A stretch of DNA of 64,000 nt from Corynebacterium curieae (GCF_027570035.1 NZ_JAKMUU010000007.1:21593-85592), one strand, 5' to 3'; shown: positions 1 to 8,683, counted from the stretch's first letter. Program-made: numbers and translations. Notes: generated from the sequence alone by a model not told the origin.

Positions 1-417
1 AAGGCCAAGGGTGCGGCGGCGGCAGGCGCTGGAGCCGCCGCGGCAGGTGGAGTTGCGGCGGTGCCGGCGTCGAAGAAGGCGGGCGTCGCTAAGAATGCCG
101 AGGAAACCGGCAACCTGCCCAAGGTGGAAGACGACGAAGACTGGGTCGAAGAAGAGCACGAGAAGCTCAACCCGGTATCCATCCTACTGATGATTGTTGC
201 GGGCATCCTGCTGGCGATTGTCATCTTCAAGGGCTTTGAGATTCTGTGGGATAGTTTCCCACGCCTCGTCGTTGCCGTCCTGGCGGTGTGCGTGACCGCG
301 ATTATGGTCGGCGTGACCCACGCGCTGCGCACCGCTCGCGACGGGTTCTCCATGTTCCTGGCCGGCTTTACCGGCCTCATCCTGACTTTTGGTCCGCTGC
401 TTTTGGTCATGCTTTAA
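1..417 (+). CDS. C-terminal part of an unidentified membrane protein (5' end outside window)
   Basis: The frame is open from the first base, so the gene starts upstream and only about 138 codons are visible. The visible part begins Ala/Gly-rich, passes through a strongly acidic linker (KVEDDEDWVEEEHEKL), and ends in three hydrophobic helices (around ILLMIVAGILLAIVIF, LVVAVLAVCVTAIMVGV and FLAGFTGLILTFGPLLLVML) with almost no tail after the last one. It is therefore probably an integral membrane protein with a cytoplasmic low-complexity N-terminal region. It lies directly ahead of proC and is separated from it by a hairpin terminator. I do not recognise a family and assign no function. Confidence 0.75.
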   Translation, partial: KAKGAAAAGAGAAAAGGVAAVPASKKAGVAKNAEETGNLPKVEDDEDWVEEEHEKLNPVSILLMIVAGILLAIVIFKGFEILWDSFPRLVVAVLAVCVTAIMVGVTHALRTARDGFSMFLAGFTGLILTFGPLLLVML

Positions 418-433
418 GCCCCGCTTGCCGATG

Positions 434-473
434 CCCCGGTTACCCCATGTGGTAGCCGGGGTTACGCATTTTT
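434..473 (+). terminator. Intrinsic terminator between the membrane protein and proC
   Basis: An imperfect inverted repeat (CCCCGG-TACC pairing with GGTA-CCGGGG around a short loop) is followed within eight bases by a T run. It separates the upstream gene from proC. Confidence 0.5.
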
Positions 474-488
474 GGCATGGTGGAGGCT

Positions 489-1280
489 ATGACAAAGATT
501 GCAATTTTAGGCGGCGGACAGATCGGTGAGGCTTTGACCTCGGGACTTGTGGCATCGGGCTTTGCGGGCTCGGATATCACGGTCACCAATCGCACCGAAT
601 CGCGCAGCCAGGAACTCAAAGAAACTTATGGCGTCAACGTCACCAGCGATAATGCGGCGGCGGTGGACGGCGCGGACTATATCTTCGCCTGCGTGAAGCC
701 CTATGCCATCCTCGACCTGCTCGAGGGCCTTAAACCGGCGAAGGACGCCGTGGTAGTTTCCATGGCCGCAGGCCTGACGCTGGAGCAGCTGGAGGGCGCT
801 GCGGGCGAAGGCGTGCCGGTGGTGCGCGTTATGCCTAATACCCCCATGTTGGTGCGCCGCGGCATGTGCACCTGCGCGGCCGGCGAGCATGTGAGCGATG
901 CCCAGATGGACGGCGTGCGCGAGCTGCTCGAGGCCGTAGGCGAGGTCGCGGTCATTCCGGAGAAGAATATCGACGCCGCCACCGCGCTGGCGGGTTCCTC
1001 CCCGGCTTATTTCTTCCTTGTGGCAGAGGCGCTTGTCGACGCCGGCGTACAGCTCGGCCTTCCCCGCGACGTCGCCGAGAAGCTCGCCGCCCAGGCGGCG
1101 GCCGGCTCCGGTGAGATGCTGGCTAGCTCCGGGCGTTCGGCCACCCAGCTGCGCGCCGGGGTGACCTCGCCGGGTGGTACCACTGCTGCCGCCGTCCGCG
1201 AGCTGGAGGAGTCCGGCCTGCGCGGTGCGTTCTACCGTGCCGCAGAAGCGTGCGCTGACAAGGCCAAGGAGCTCGGCTAG
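489..1280 (+). CDS. proC: Pyrroline-5-carboxylate reductase
   Basis: This cytoplasmic enzyme carries out the last step of proline synthesis, reducing L-1-pyrroline-5-carboxylate to proline with NAD(P)H. The N-terminus carries the Rossmann glycine motif KIAILGGGQIGEAL. The family stretches VVRVMPNTPMLVRRGMC (mid-protein) and AGVTSPGGTTAAAVREL (near the C-terminus) are both present, and 263 aa is the normal length. An ATG at 477 is possible, but the ATG at 489 has a GGAGG sequence just upstream and starts directly at the Rossmann strand, so I prefer it. Proximity to the small HTH gene and bS22 matches the order in M. tuberculosis (Rv0500, Rv0500A, Rv0500B). Confidence 0.95.
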   Translation: MTKIAILGGGQIGEALTSGLVASGFAGSDITVTNRTESRSQELKETYGVNVTSDNAAAVDGADYIFACVKPYAILDLLEGLKPAKDAVVVSMAAGLTLEQLEGAAGEGVPVVRVMPNTPMLVRRGMCTCAAGEHVSDAQMDGVRELLEAVGEVAVIPEKNIDAATALAGSSPAYFFLVAEALVDAGVQLGLPRDVAEKLAAQAAAGSGEMLASSGRSATQLRAGVTSPGGTTAAAVRELEESGLRGAFYRAAEACADKAKELG

Positions 1281-1505
1281 CGGCGTTGGTTGTGACCTCC
1301 CCGCGGTGGGGGTGTACCCACCCGGGAGCGCTGGGGCGGGTGTTAAGCCGCGCTTTTAGAGGTAACCCTAATGAATGCTGTGAAAAAATTTGGCACTTGG
1401 GTCGCATTAGTCACATGTTTCACGATAGGCTAGGGCAAGCACGTGCGTGAAGTCCTGTGGGAGGGGAAGCCTACAGCGCGTAACGAGCTGAAGGGTTAGA
1501 TATAT

Positions 1506-1694
1506 ATGGCAAATGAAGAAAAGGGAACCTTTCTGACGATCGCGGAGGTCGCCGAGATTATGCGCGTCTCCAAGATGACCGTCTACCGTTTGGTTCACGC
1601 AGGCGAAATGCCGGCTGTTCGCGTCGGACGCTCCTTCCGCGTTCACGAGTCCGCCGTCAACGAGTACCTGGAGGCATCCGTCTACGGAGCCTAG
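1506..1694 (+). CDS. Small excisionase-type helix-turn-helix DNA-binding protein
   Basis: This 62-aa protein is a single winged-HTH domain of the excisionase/MerR-like family: LTIAEVAEIMRVSKMTVYRLVHAGEMPAVRVGRSFRVHESAVNEYL. That pattern is a helix-turn-helix followed by a basic wing. The family binds DNA, but no target is visible here. It corresponds by position to M. tuberculosis Rv0500A between proC and bS22. A strong hairpin terminator follows, so it is probably transcribed alone. The 225-nt gap upstream of it holds a GC-rich hairpin after proC and no other gene. No integrase lies nearby, so despite the family name it is not evidence of a mobile element. Confidence 0.85.
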   Translation: MANEEKGTFLTIAEVAEIMRVSKMTVYRLVHAGEMPAVRVGRSFRVHESAVNEYLEASVYGA

Positions 1695-1711
1695 GCAACT
1701 CGCGCCGCATA

Positions 1712-1770
1712 GACAGCGCCCACCTCTGTTGGCCCTCGTGGTCAGCGGTGGTGGGCGCTGTCGTTTCTTA
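1712..1770 (+). terminator. Terminator after the small HTH gene
   Basis: A perfect 13-bp stem (GACAGCGCCCACC at 1712-1724 with GGTGGGCGCTGTC at 1750-1762) encloses a 25-nt loop and is followed by GTTTCTT. Confidence 0.75.
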
Positions 1771-1780
1771 GAGGCGCTTT

Positions 1781-1809
1781 TTGGTCACGGGCTGGGTGCT
1801 GGGTAAGAT
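1781..1809 (+). promoter_or_regulatory. Probable promoter of the bS22 gene
   Basis: TTGGTC at 1781-1786 and TAAGAT at 1804-1809 are separated by 17 nt, giving a plausible SigA-type promoter just after the preceding terminator. It would leave a leader of about 120 nt before the bS22 start codon. Confidence 0.5.
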
Positions 1810-1935
1810 GGTGTGCATTCGTGTCGGCTCGCTGATGTGGCCCGCGGTCCGTGAGGCCACGGCGGCAAGAGTGCACCTTCGCCGTTTTAGCGCTGACAAG
1901 TTTGACAGTACGTACTAAACGAAAGTGAGGACTCC

Positions 1936-2037
1936 ATGGGTTCCGTCATTAAGAAGCGCCGCAAGCGCATGTCCAAGAAGAAGCACCGCAAGATGCTGCG
2001 CCGCACCCGCGTGCAGCGTCGTAAGCTGGGCAAGTAA
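1936..2037 (+). CDS. Small ribosomal subunit protein bS22 (AURKAIP1/COX24-domain peptide)
   Basis: This 33-codon gene encodes an extremely basic peptide beginning [19 protein letters not shown] and ending RVQRRKLGK. It is essentially the Rv0500B / M. smegmatis bS22 sequence, known from actinobacterial 30S structures as an extra small-subunit protein near the decoding region. The start is supported by AGTGAGG seven nt upstream. The gene is shorter than many gene callers accept and is easily missed. A clean intrinsic terminator follows. The neighbours proC and the excisionase-like HTH gene are the same as in mycobacteria. Confidence 0.95.
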   Translation: MGSVIKKRRKRMSKKKHRKMLRRTRVQRRKLGK

Positions 2038-2054
2038 ATCCAGCCCGCTTCTTG

Positions 2055-2081
2055 CCCTCCGCCTTAGCGCGGAGGGTTTTT
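2055..2081 (+). terminator. Intrinsic terminator after bS22
   Basis: A perfect 8-bp stem CCCTCCGC / GCGGAGGG with a 6-nt loop is followed by TTTTT. Confidence 0.85.
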
Positions 2082-2112
2082 GCATGCTTGGCGGCGGTGC
2101 CCCACGCGCCCG

Positions 2113-3150
2113 CTACTTCCGGTAGTAGCGCCAGCCGCCATAGGAAAAGGCGGCGGTGGCCAGCGCCGGCAGGCCATAGGTGCGGATGGCGCGGCGCACG
2201 GAGCGGTAGTCACGCACCAGCCAGCCGCGGTCGCCGGCGATATCGCGCAGCTTGCGGTCCGGGTTGATGGCCACGGCGGTGCCGACCATGGACAGCATGG
2301 GCACGTCATTGGCGGAATCCGAATACGCGGTGCAGCGCGAAAGATCCAAGCCCTCGATGGTCGCGAGCGCGGCCACGGCGTGCTTTTTGCCGGGGCCGTG
2401 CAGGATATCGCCGACCAGCCGGCCGGTGAACTTGCCGTCTTTAACTTCCGCGACGGTGCCGAGCGCGCCCGTGAACCCGAAGCGCTGCGCGAGCACCTGC
2501 GCTAGCTGGACCGGGGTGGCCGTTACCAACCACACCTGCTGGCCGGCGGCCAGGTGCATCTCCGCCAGCTGTGTAGTGCCGGGGTAGGCGCGGCGGGCGA
2601 GCGAGGCATCCACGATCTCCTCGCATAGCTCCACCAGCTCGTCGACGCTGCGGCCCTTGACAAACTCCAGCGCCTGCGCACGGCCGGCGGCCACGTCCTT
2701 GGCGTTCTCGCTGCCAGAGACGCGGAATTTGAGCTGTTTCCACGCAATCGGCAGGATTTCGGAAAGGCGGAAGTAGCGCTTGCGCGCTAACCCGAAGGCG
2801 AACTCCACGAGGGAAGAACCTTGGATGAGTGTGTTGTCGACGTCGAAAAACGCCGCCGCGCCCACATCGACCGGCACGTCCGGATCCTGGGCCGTGATGC
2901 GCTGCGCGCCGGCCGCGTCATAGGAGCCGGTTACCGAATCCACGCCAGAGGCAAAATCCTCCAGCTCCAGCCCGAATTCCTCCAACGCCGCGGCGGCCGC
3001 GGCTTCGCCCGCGGTGCGCTGGGATTCCTCATCCAGCGGGGCGAGCGCCTGGTTTTCTAAAAAATTACGCAGATTGCCGCGCGAGGCGGTCCAATTGGCC
3101 AAAAACTCACGGGGAGATTCGGGGAAGCCTGGGGGAGTGGTAGCGGACAC
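2113..3150 (-). CDS. HAD-family phosphatase, SerB-like (subfamily IB)
   Basis: This is a HAD-superfamily hydrolase. Motif I is [15 protein letters not shown] (the two Asp are nucleophile and acid/base), motif II is WLVTATPVQ, and motif IV is [15 protein letters not shown] with Mg-binding acidic residues. Members of subfamily IB are often called SerB, but the substrate of this group is not settled. The M. tuberculosis counterpart by position is Rv0505c (annotated serB1). About 100 residues precede the HAD core, and a basic, hydrophobic segment ends the protein. The start is uncertain: I chose GTG at 3150, and an in-frame TTG at 3174 would add eight residues. It is divergent from the glutaredoxin-like gene. 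Confidence 0.85.
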   Translation of the reverse strand: MSATTPPGFPESPREFLANWTASRGNLRNFLENQALAPLDEESQRTAGEAAAAAALEEFGLELEDFASGVDSVTGSYDAAGAQRITAQDPDVPVDVGAAAFFDVDNTLIQGSSLVEFAFGLARKRYFRLSEILPIAWKQLKFRVSGSENAKDVAAGRAQALEFVKGRSVDELVELCEEIVDASLARRAYPGTTQLAEMHLAAGQQVWLVTATPVQLAQVLAQRFGFTGALGTVAEVKDGKFTGRLVGDILHGPGKKHAVAALATIEGLDLSRCTAYSDSANDVPMLSMVGTAVAINPDRKLRDIAGDRGWLVRDYRSVRRAIRTYGLPALATAAFSYGGWRYYRK

Positions 3151-3238
3151 GAGTGAGACAAACAGCTTTCGCAAACGCGGGGTGGACTAACGTGTCCATA
3201 GTAATGGTTTCGACCGCCGTCGTCCTTGTGAGGAGAAT

Positions 3239-3481
3239 ATGTCTCAGCATCTCGTCGAGCTCATGGTGCGCACCACCTGCGGTTCTTGTGCGCGCGTGAG
3301 GGAGCAGATCACCCCCGTCGTCAAGCAGGCAGGCGCGGAGCTTGCCGTGCGCAACGTGGATGAGGATGCGGAGCTAGCCATGGAGTTCGGCGATCGCGTT
3401 CCCGTCGTGGTCATCGACGGCGAGGAGTTCGCCTGCTGGGAAGTAGATAACGAGGAGCTGGCGGCCGAACTAGCCGGATGA
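3239..3481 (+). CDS. Glutaredoxin-like thiol protein (DUF836 type) with CGSC motif
   Basis: This small 80-aa thioredoxin-fold protein has a redox-active CGSC motif at residues 15-18 (RTTCGSCARVREQITPVV) and the cis-proline strand DRVPVVVIDG that orients substrate thiols. The start has a GAGGAGAA ribosome-binding site. It sits just ahead of hemA, as Rv0508 does in M. tuberculosis. Whether it acts on a heme-pathway protein is unknown. The motif and fold are visible, and the partner is not. Confidence 0.88.
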   Translation: MSQHLVELMVRTTCGSCARVREQITPVVKQAGAELAVRNVDEDAELAMEFGDRVPVVVIDGEEFACWEVDNEELAAELAG

Positions 3482-3554
3482 TTCGGGATCCATGACACCG
3501 ACGGGTAGTCTTTTGGAGGATTAAAATCAATCAAAGGGTTGAGGAGTGTTGTGC

Positions 3555-4889
3555 ATGAGCGTGCTCGTCGTGGGCATGTCCCACCAGTCGGCGCCGGTGG
3601 CGCTGCTGGAGAAGCTGAGCATGGATAGTGCGGTCCAGGGTTCCGCCTGCGGGCAATTAGTAGCTGCCGAGTCGCTATCAGAGGCGATGATCATCTCCAC
3701 CTGCAACCGCATGGAGGTCTACACCGTTACCAACTCCTTCCACACCGGCGTGCAGGAAGTCGTGCGCGTGCTCACCCAGGTATCGGGCGTGAGCGAGCAG
3801 GAGCTGCGCAACTACCTCTACGTGCGCTATGCCGACGCCGCGGCCGAGCACCTCATGTCGGTGACCGCCGGCCTGGACTCCATGGTGGTGGGCGAGCAGC
3901 AGATCATCGGCCAGGTGCGCAGCGCATACCAGTCCGCCTCCGAGCAGGGCACGGTCGGCCCGCGCATCCACGCGCTGGCCCAGTCGGCGCTGCGGGCGGG
4001 CAAGCGCGTGCACTCCGAGACCGACATCGATGAGGCCGGCGCCTCCATGGTGTCCTTCGCCTTCGACCAGGCCTTGCAGCGCCTCGACGCCGAGGACCTG
4101 ACCGGCAAGACCGCGCTGGTCCTTGGCGCGGGCGCCATGGCGTCACTCGCCGCTACCCACGCCGGCCGGCTGGGCGTCAAGGAGCTAGTGCTGGCCAACC
4201 GCACCCGCGAGCGCGCCGAGCGCCTGGCCAGCCACGCCGAGGAGGCGGGCGTTGCCACCCGCGTCGTGGACTTTTCCGAGCGCGCCGCCGCGCTTTCCGA
4301 CGTCGACCTTGCCATCTCTGCCACCGGTGCCGATAACTTCACCATCGCGGCCGCCGATATCCCCGCCGGCCGCGAACTCATGCTCATCGATCTCTCCCTG
4401 CCGCGGGATATCGACGATGCCGCCGCCGCGGCCGAAGGCGTGGATCTGGTCAATATCGAGCGCCTGAGCAAGTCGCTCTCGGCCGCCGATACCGATATCG
4501 CGGCCGGCACCAGCCCGCACGCGCAGGCCCGCCGCATCGTCGACGAAGAGCTGGCGGCCTATACCTCGGCCCAGCGCGTGCGCGACGTCGCCCCGGCCGT
4601 AAGCGCCCTGCACCGCCGCGCGGCCGACCTCGTCGACTGCGAGGCCGCGCGCCTGCAACACAAGCACCCCGAGCTCGCGGGCAAGCAGCTCGAGGACGTC
4701 CAGCGCGCGCTCAAGCGCGTAGCCGATAAGCTGCTGCATGAGCCGACGGTGCGGGCGAAGAAGCTGGCGGCGTCGGAAAGCAGTGTCAGCAGCGAGAACG
4801 CCCTGCAGGAACTCTTTGGCCTGCAGCTGGAAGGCTCCGGTGTGTCCGTGGCCGTCAATGAACTGCCCACCATGACTAAGGAGGCCTAA
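3555..4889 (+). CDS. hemA: Glutamyl-tRNA reductase
   Basis: HemA performs the first committed step of the C5 heme pathway, reducing glutamyl-tRNA(Glu) to glutamate-1-semialdehyde with NADPH. The catalytic cysteine is Cys50 in ISTCNRMEVY. The signature GMSHQSAPVALLEKLS is at the N-terminus, and a Rossmann motif LVLGAGAMASLAATHA lies mid-protein. A helical dimerisation domain forms the C-terminus. The ATG at 3555 is chosen because GAGGAG lies 8 nt upstream; GTG at 3546 falls within that Shine-Dalgarno. A possible -10 (TAAAAT, 3522-3527) precedes it. The stop codon abuts the hemC start, so the two are translationally linked. The product feeds HemL, encoded at 15.6 kb. Confidence 0.97.
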   Translation: MSVLVVGMSHQSAPVALLEKLSMDSAVQGSACGQLVAAESLSEAMIISTCNRMEVYTVTNSFHTGVQEVVRVLTQVSGVSEQELRNYLYVRYADAAAEHLMSVTAGLDSMVVGEQQIIGQVRSAYQSASEQGTVGPRIHALAQSALRAGKRVHSETDIDEAGASMVSFAFDQALQRLDAEDLTGKTALVLGAGAMASLAATHAGRLGVKELVLANRTRERAERLASHAEEAGVATRVVDFSERAAALSDVDLAISATGADNFTIAAADIPAGRELMLIDLSLPRDIDDAAAAAEGVDLVNIERLSKSLSAADTDIAAGTSPHAQARRIVDEELAAYTSAQRVRDVAPAVSALHRRAADLVDCEAARLQHKHPELAGKQLEDVQRALKRVADKLLHEPTVRAKKLAASESSVSSENALQELFGLQLEGSGVSVAVNELPTMTKEA

Positions 4890-5777
4890 ATGTTTCAGAT
4901 TGGTACCCGCGGCTCCAAGCTCGCCACCACCCAGGCGGGCCATGTGCGCGATTGGCTTATCGACGCCGGCTTTGACTCCCAACTCCACATCGTCACCACC
5001 GCCGGCGACGTCAACATGGCGCCGGTCGAGCGCATCGGCATCGGCGTATTTACCCAGGCGCTGCGCGAGGCGCTCTATGCCGGCGAGTGCGATATTGCCG
5101 TGCACTCCTTCAAGGACCTGCCCACCGCACCCGATGAACGCTTCCGCCTCGTGGTGCCGCAGCGCCAGGATTCCCGCGAAGCGCTCGTCGCCCGCGATGG
5201 TTTGAGCCTAGAGCAGCTGCCGCAGGGCGCGCGCGTGGGCACCTCCGCCCCGCGCCGCATCTCCCAGCTGGCCGCCCTCCGCCCGGACCTGGAGATTCGC
5301 CCGCTGCGCGGCAATATCGATACCCGGATGTCCAAGGTCACCGACGGCGAGCTCGACGCCGTCCTGCTCGCCTACGCCGGCCTGCTGCGCGGCGGCTACG
5401 CGGACCGCGCCACCGAAATCTTTGAGCCTACCGTCTTCATGCCGGCGCCGGCCCAAGGCGCACTCGCCATCGAGGCCGTCGCCGGAACCGAGGCTGCTGC
5501 GGCCCTCGATGCCATCGTGGACGAGCGCGCCTCGGCCGCCGCTGCCGGTGAGCGCGCCGTACTGGCCCGCCTCGAGGCCGGCTGCACCGCGCCGGTCGCC
5601 GCGACCTCGCGCTGGGACGGCGACCAGCTCACCGTGCGCGGCGGCGTCTTTGCGCTCGACGGATCCCGCCAGCTCACCGCCACCGCTTCCGGCCCTGCGG
5701 CCGAGGCTGCCGAGCTCGGCGTGCGCATTTCGGACGAGCTTTTCGCCGGTGGCGCGGCCGAGCTGCTGGGGAAGTAA
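4890..5777 (+). CDS. hemC: Porphobilinogen deaminase (hydroxymethylbilane synthase)
   Basis: This cytoplasmic enzyme joins four porphobilinogen units into the linear tetrapyrrole hydroxymethylbilane. The dipyrromethane cofactor attaches to Cys232 in [11 protein letters not shown]. The arginine/lysine-rich active-site motifs [18 protein letters not shown] and [13 protein letters not shown] are intact, and 295 aa is a normal length. The ATG follows the hemA stop without a gap. A hairpin-plus-T terminator lies about 80 nt downstream, before hemD, so part of the transcription may stop here. Confidence 0.97.
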   Translation: MFQIGTRGSKLATTQAGHVRDWLIDAGFDSQLHIVTTAGDVNMAPVERIGIGVFTQALREALYAGECDIAVHSFKDLPTAPDERFRLVVPQRQDSREALVARDGLSLEQLPQGARVGTSAPRRISQLAALRPDLEIRPLRGNIDTRMSKVTDGELDAVLLAYAGLLRGGYADRATEIFEPTVFMPAPAQGALAIEAVAGTEAAAALDAIVDERASAAAAGERAVLARLEAGCTAPVAATSRWDGDQLTVRGGVFALDGSRQLTATASGPAAEAAELGVRISDELFAGGAAELLGK

Positions 5778-5819
5778 TTTCGCCTTTAGGCGCTAATAAT
5801 TTAAGGTGTAGATACCACA

Positions 5820-5884
5820 GATCATTGTCCCGCAATGATCCGGCCCCCTTTAAGGGAATCCCAGGACGCAAGGCCTGGGATTTT
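5820..5884 (+). terminator. Tandem hairpins with intrinsic terminator between hemC and hemD
   Basis: A perfect 8-bp hairpin (GATCATTG / CAATGATC, 5820-5840) is followed by a 9-bp stem (AATCCCAGG at 5857-5865 with CCTGGGATT at 5874-5882) whose 3' side runs into TTTT. This is a good terminator or attenuator inside the heme gene cluster. Confidence 0.65.
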
Positions 5885-5985
5885 GGCCGTTATGACCGTG
5901 TCATCCACCGCCGGCGCGGGGACCCACACCGCATGCGATCATGTCCGTGCGCGGTGCCGCGCGCCCGATTTTAGAAAAGAACTTT

Positions 5986-7662
5986 ATGAGCAATGCCGCG
6001 CCAGACACCCAATTGGGCAAGATCGTCTTTGTGGGCGCTGGTCCAGGTAATCCCGACCTGCTGACCGTCCGCGCCCGCGAGGTTCTGGCAAATAGTGCCA
6101 TCGCCGTGACCGATCCGCAGGTCATGCAAGGCGTGCGCGATGCCGTCGCCGCCGCGCTGCCCGTTCCGCAAGAGCTTCTCGACGCCGCCGAGGCCGAATA
6201 CGCCCAAATGTGCGCCGATGCCAAGGCCAAGGGCGCGCGCCGCAAGCCGCCTCGCCCCGCGCCGCCGACGGCCGCGGTGCTGTATGAGCCGGGGGAGGAC
6301 ATCGTCGGCCAGCTGCGCGAGTGCATGGTTGAGGCCGATGGTGAGGATGTCATTCGCCTCGTCACCGGCAACCCGCTGCACCGCGAGTCCATCAAGGCCG
6401 AAATCAACGCCGTGGCGTCTGCCGGCCTGGAGTTCCAGGTGGTGCCGGGCATGTCCCTGCCGTCTACCGTGCCGTCCTTTGCCGGCATTGCGCTCGGCTC
6501 GACCTATACCGAGGCCGACGTCACCGATGGCGCCGATTGGGACGCGCTGGCCAATGCCACCCAGCCCATCGTCTTGCAGGCCACGAAGGAAGACCTGCCG
6601 GTCATTTCTGACGAGCTGCAAAAGCGCGGCATGCCGGCCGAGACCGAAGCATTCGTCACCGTGCACGGCACCACCCGCCTGCAGCGCACCTACGAGACCA
6701 CGCTGGGTACCATGGGCAAGCTCGACGCGGACCTTGCCGGCCCGCTCGTCGTTACCCTCGGCCGCAGCATCGACGACCGAACCAAGTATTCCTGGTGGGA
6801 AAACCGCCCGCTCTACGGCTGGCGCGTGCTTGTCCCGCGCACCAAGGAACAGGCAGGCCCGATGTCCGCACGCCTGGCCGGCTACGGCGCCATCCCGCAA
6901 AACGTGCCCACCATCTCCATCGAGCCGCCGCGCAATCCGGCGCAGATGGACCGTGCCATCAAGGGCATCGTCGAGGGCCGCTATAAGTGGATCGTCTTCA
7001 CCTCCGTCAACGCCGTGACCGCAGTGTGGGATAAGATCGCCCAGCTCGGCCTCGACGCCCGCGATTTCGCCGGCGTCCACCTCGCGGCCGTGGGCGCGAA
7101 GACTGCGGCCGCGATCCGCGCCAAGGGCATGGTCCCGGAGCTCTTGCCGCACAAGAAAAAGCAGAACGCCGAGGGCCTGCTCGATGTCTTCCCCAACTTC
7201 GTGGAAGATATCGACGCCGTCGGCCGTGTCCTGCTCCCGCGCGCCGATATCGCGGCCGATACCCTGGTTGACGGCCTTAAGGCCTTGGACTGGGAGGTCG
7301 ACGACGTCGTGGCCTACCGCACCGTTCGCGCCGCCCCGCCCTCGGCCGAGATCCGCGACATGATCAAGACCGGCGGCTTCGACGCCGTCGCCTTCACCTC
7401 TGGGTCCACCGTGCGCAATCTGGTGGGCATTGCGGGCAAACCGCACCAGCGGACGATCATTGCGTGTATCGGGCCGTCGGCAAGAGCGGCCGCGGAAGAG
7501 ATGGGCCTGCGCGTCGATGTCGTGCCCGAGGTCGCAGACGTGCCCTCGCTTGTCGACGCCCTCGCAGACCACGTCGCCGCCCTCCGCGCCGCTGGAAACC
7601 TGCCCGCGCCGCGCAAGAAACGCCGCTCGCGCAAGAAGGCTACTAAGGTCGACAAGGCATAA
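5986..7662 (+). CDS. hemD: Fused CobA-like domain and uroporphyrinogen-III synthase
   Basis: The protein has 558 aa. The N-terminal half (about residues 10-255) has the tetrapyrrole methylase fold, with FVGAGPGNPDLLTVRA. The C-terminal half (about 265-535) is uroporphyrinogen-III synthase, which cyclises hydroxymethylbilane with inversion of ring D (YGWRVLVPRTKEQAG, IVFTSVNAV, VAFTSGSTVRNL). The methylase half lacks the usual substrate/SAM motif: where active CobA enzymes have a GGDPFVFGRGGEE-like loop, this one reads LVTGNPLHRESIKAEI. SUMT activity is therefore doubtful, as in Rv0511 of M. tuberculosis. A Lys/Arg-rich tail ends the protein. The ATG at 5986 follows AGAAAAGA, and an upstream in-frame ATG at 5941 lacks a site. 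Confidence 0.93.
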   Translation: MSNAAPDTQLGKIVFVGAGPGNPDLLTVRAREVLANSAIAVTDPQVMQGVRDAVAAALPVPQELLDAAEAEYAQMCADAKAKGARRKPPRPAPPTAAVLYEPGEDIVGQLRECMVEADGEDVIRLVTGNPLHRESIKAEINAVASAGLEFQVVPGMSLPSTVPSFAGIALGSTYTEADVTDGADWDALANATQPIVLQATKEDLPVISDELQKRGMPAETEAFVTVHGTTRLQRTYETTLGTMGKLDADLAGPLVVTLGRSIDDRTKYSWWENRPLYGWRVLVPRTKEQAGPMSARLAGYGAIPQNVPTISIEPPRNPAQMDRAIKGIVEGRYKWIVFTSVNAVTAVWDKIAQLGLDARDFAGVHLAAVGAKTAAAIRAKGMVPELLPHKKKQNAEGLLDVFPNFVEDIDAVGRVLLPRADIAADTLVDGLKALDWEVDDVVAYRTVRAAPPSAEIRDMIKTGGFDAVAFTSGSTVRNLVGIAGKPHQRTIIACIGPSARAAAEEMGLRVDVVPEVADVPSLVDALADHVAALRAAGNLPAPRKKRRSRKKATKVDKA

Positions 7663-7690
7663 GTTTTAGTCTCGCTCTAAGGAGTACCCA

Positions 7691-8674
7691 ATGAGCACCT
7701 TCCCAGCCCGCCGCCCACGCCGCCTGCGCACCACCCCGCAGATGCGCAACCTCGTGGCCGAGACCCAGGTTCGCCCCTCGGACCTGATTTTGCCCATGTT
7801 CATCGTGGACGGGCTCGACGCCCCGCGCGAGATTCCTTCCATGCCGGGCGTTTACCAGCACACCTTCGACTCGCTGCGCCGCGCGGCCGAGGAGGCGCTG
7901 GAGGCCGGCGTGACCTGCGTCGACCTCTTCGGCGTGCCGTTGGAGGAAGAAAAGGATGACACCGGCTCCGTCGCCTGGGACCCGCAAGGCATTTTGAACC
8001 GCGGCATTTCCTGCCTGCGCGAGGAATTCGGCGATGACCTCCTCATTATGGCCGATACCTGCCTCGACGAGTTCACCTCCCACGGCCACTGCGGCGTGCT
8101 GGATGACAAGGGCCGCGTGCTTAACGACGAAACCGTCAAGCTCTACCAAGACATGGCCCGCTCCCAAGCCCGCGCTGGCGCCCACATCGTTTCTCCGTCC
8201 GGCATGATGGACGGCCAGGTCGCCGCTATCCGCGCCGACCTCGACGAGGCCGGCCACGAGGATGTGGCCATCATGGCTTATTCCGCCAAGTACGCCTCCG
8301 CCTTCTTCGGCCCGTTCCGCGATGCCGTCGGCTCCTCCCTCGAGGGCGACCGCCGTACCTACCAGCAGGATCCGCGCAACTTCCGCGAATCCCTGCTCGA
8401 GGCCGAGCTCGACATCGAAGAGGGCGCAGACTTCGTCATGGTCAAGCCCGGCCTGCCCTACTTGGATGTGCTTTCGGCCGTAGCGGAGACTTCCCCCGTG
8501 CCAGTTGCGGTCTACCAGGTCTCCGGCGAGTACGCGATGGTCAAGGCCGCGGCCGCCAACGGGTGGATCGACGGCGAAGCCATCATGCTCGAGTCGCTTA
8601 CCGCGTTCAAGCGTGCCGGCGCCGATCAGATTCTCACCTACTTCGCTACCGAAGCCGCTCGCCTGCTCAAGTAA
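7691..8674 (+). CDS. hemB: Delta-aminolevulinic acid dehydratase (porphobilinogen synthase)
   Basis: HemB condenses two 5-aminolevulinate molecules to porphobilinogen. The two active-site lysines are in MAYSAKYASAFFGPF and VMVKPGLPYLDV. The metal-binding loop reads DTCLDEFTSHGHCG: two cysteines remain, but the middle zinc cysteine is Asp, an intermediate pattern between the zinc type and the magnesium type. Length (327 aa) is normal. A TAAGGAG site lies upstream of the ATG. It follows hemD after 28 nt and is probably in the same operon. Confidence 0.97.
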   Translation: MSTFPARRPRRLRTTPQMRNLVAETQVRPSDLILPMFIVDGLDAPREIPSMPGVYQHTFDSLRRAAEEALEAGVTCVDLFGVPLEEEKDDTGSVAWDPQGILNRGISCLREEFGDDLLIMADTCLDEFTSHGHCGVLDDKGRVLNDETVKLYQDMARSQARAGAHIVSPSGMMDGQVAAIRADLDEAGHEDVAIMAYSAKYASAFFGPFRDAVGSSLEGDRRTYQQDPRNFRESLLEAELDIEEGADFVMVKPGLPYLDVLSAVAETSPVPVAVYQVSGEYAMVKAAAANGWIDGEAIMLESLTAFKRAGADQILTYFATEAARLLK

Positions 8675-8683
8675 AGGATCCCT

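Noticed and set aside
1506..1694. Excisionase-like gene as a sign of a prophage or integrative element
   Set aside because: The same gene sits between proC and bS22 in mycobacteria, no integrase or attachment repeats are nearby, and base composition is unchanged.
1903..1908. TTGACA as the -35 of the bS22 gene
   Set aside because: No -10 lies at suitable distance before the start codon. The TTGGTC/TAAGAT pair upstream is better placed.
5941..7572. Very long open frames opposite hemD, rpoB and rpoC
   Set aside because: They are antisense shadows caused by high GC and biased codons; their translations are His/Leu/Gly/Val-rich, with no domain and no ribosome-binding site.
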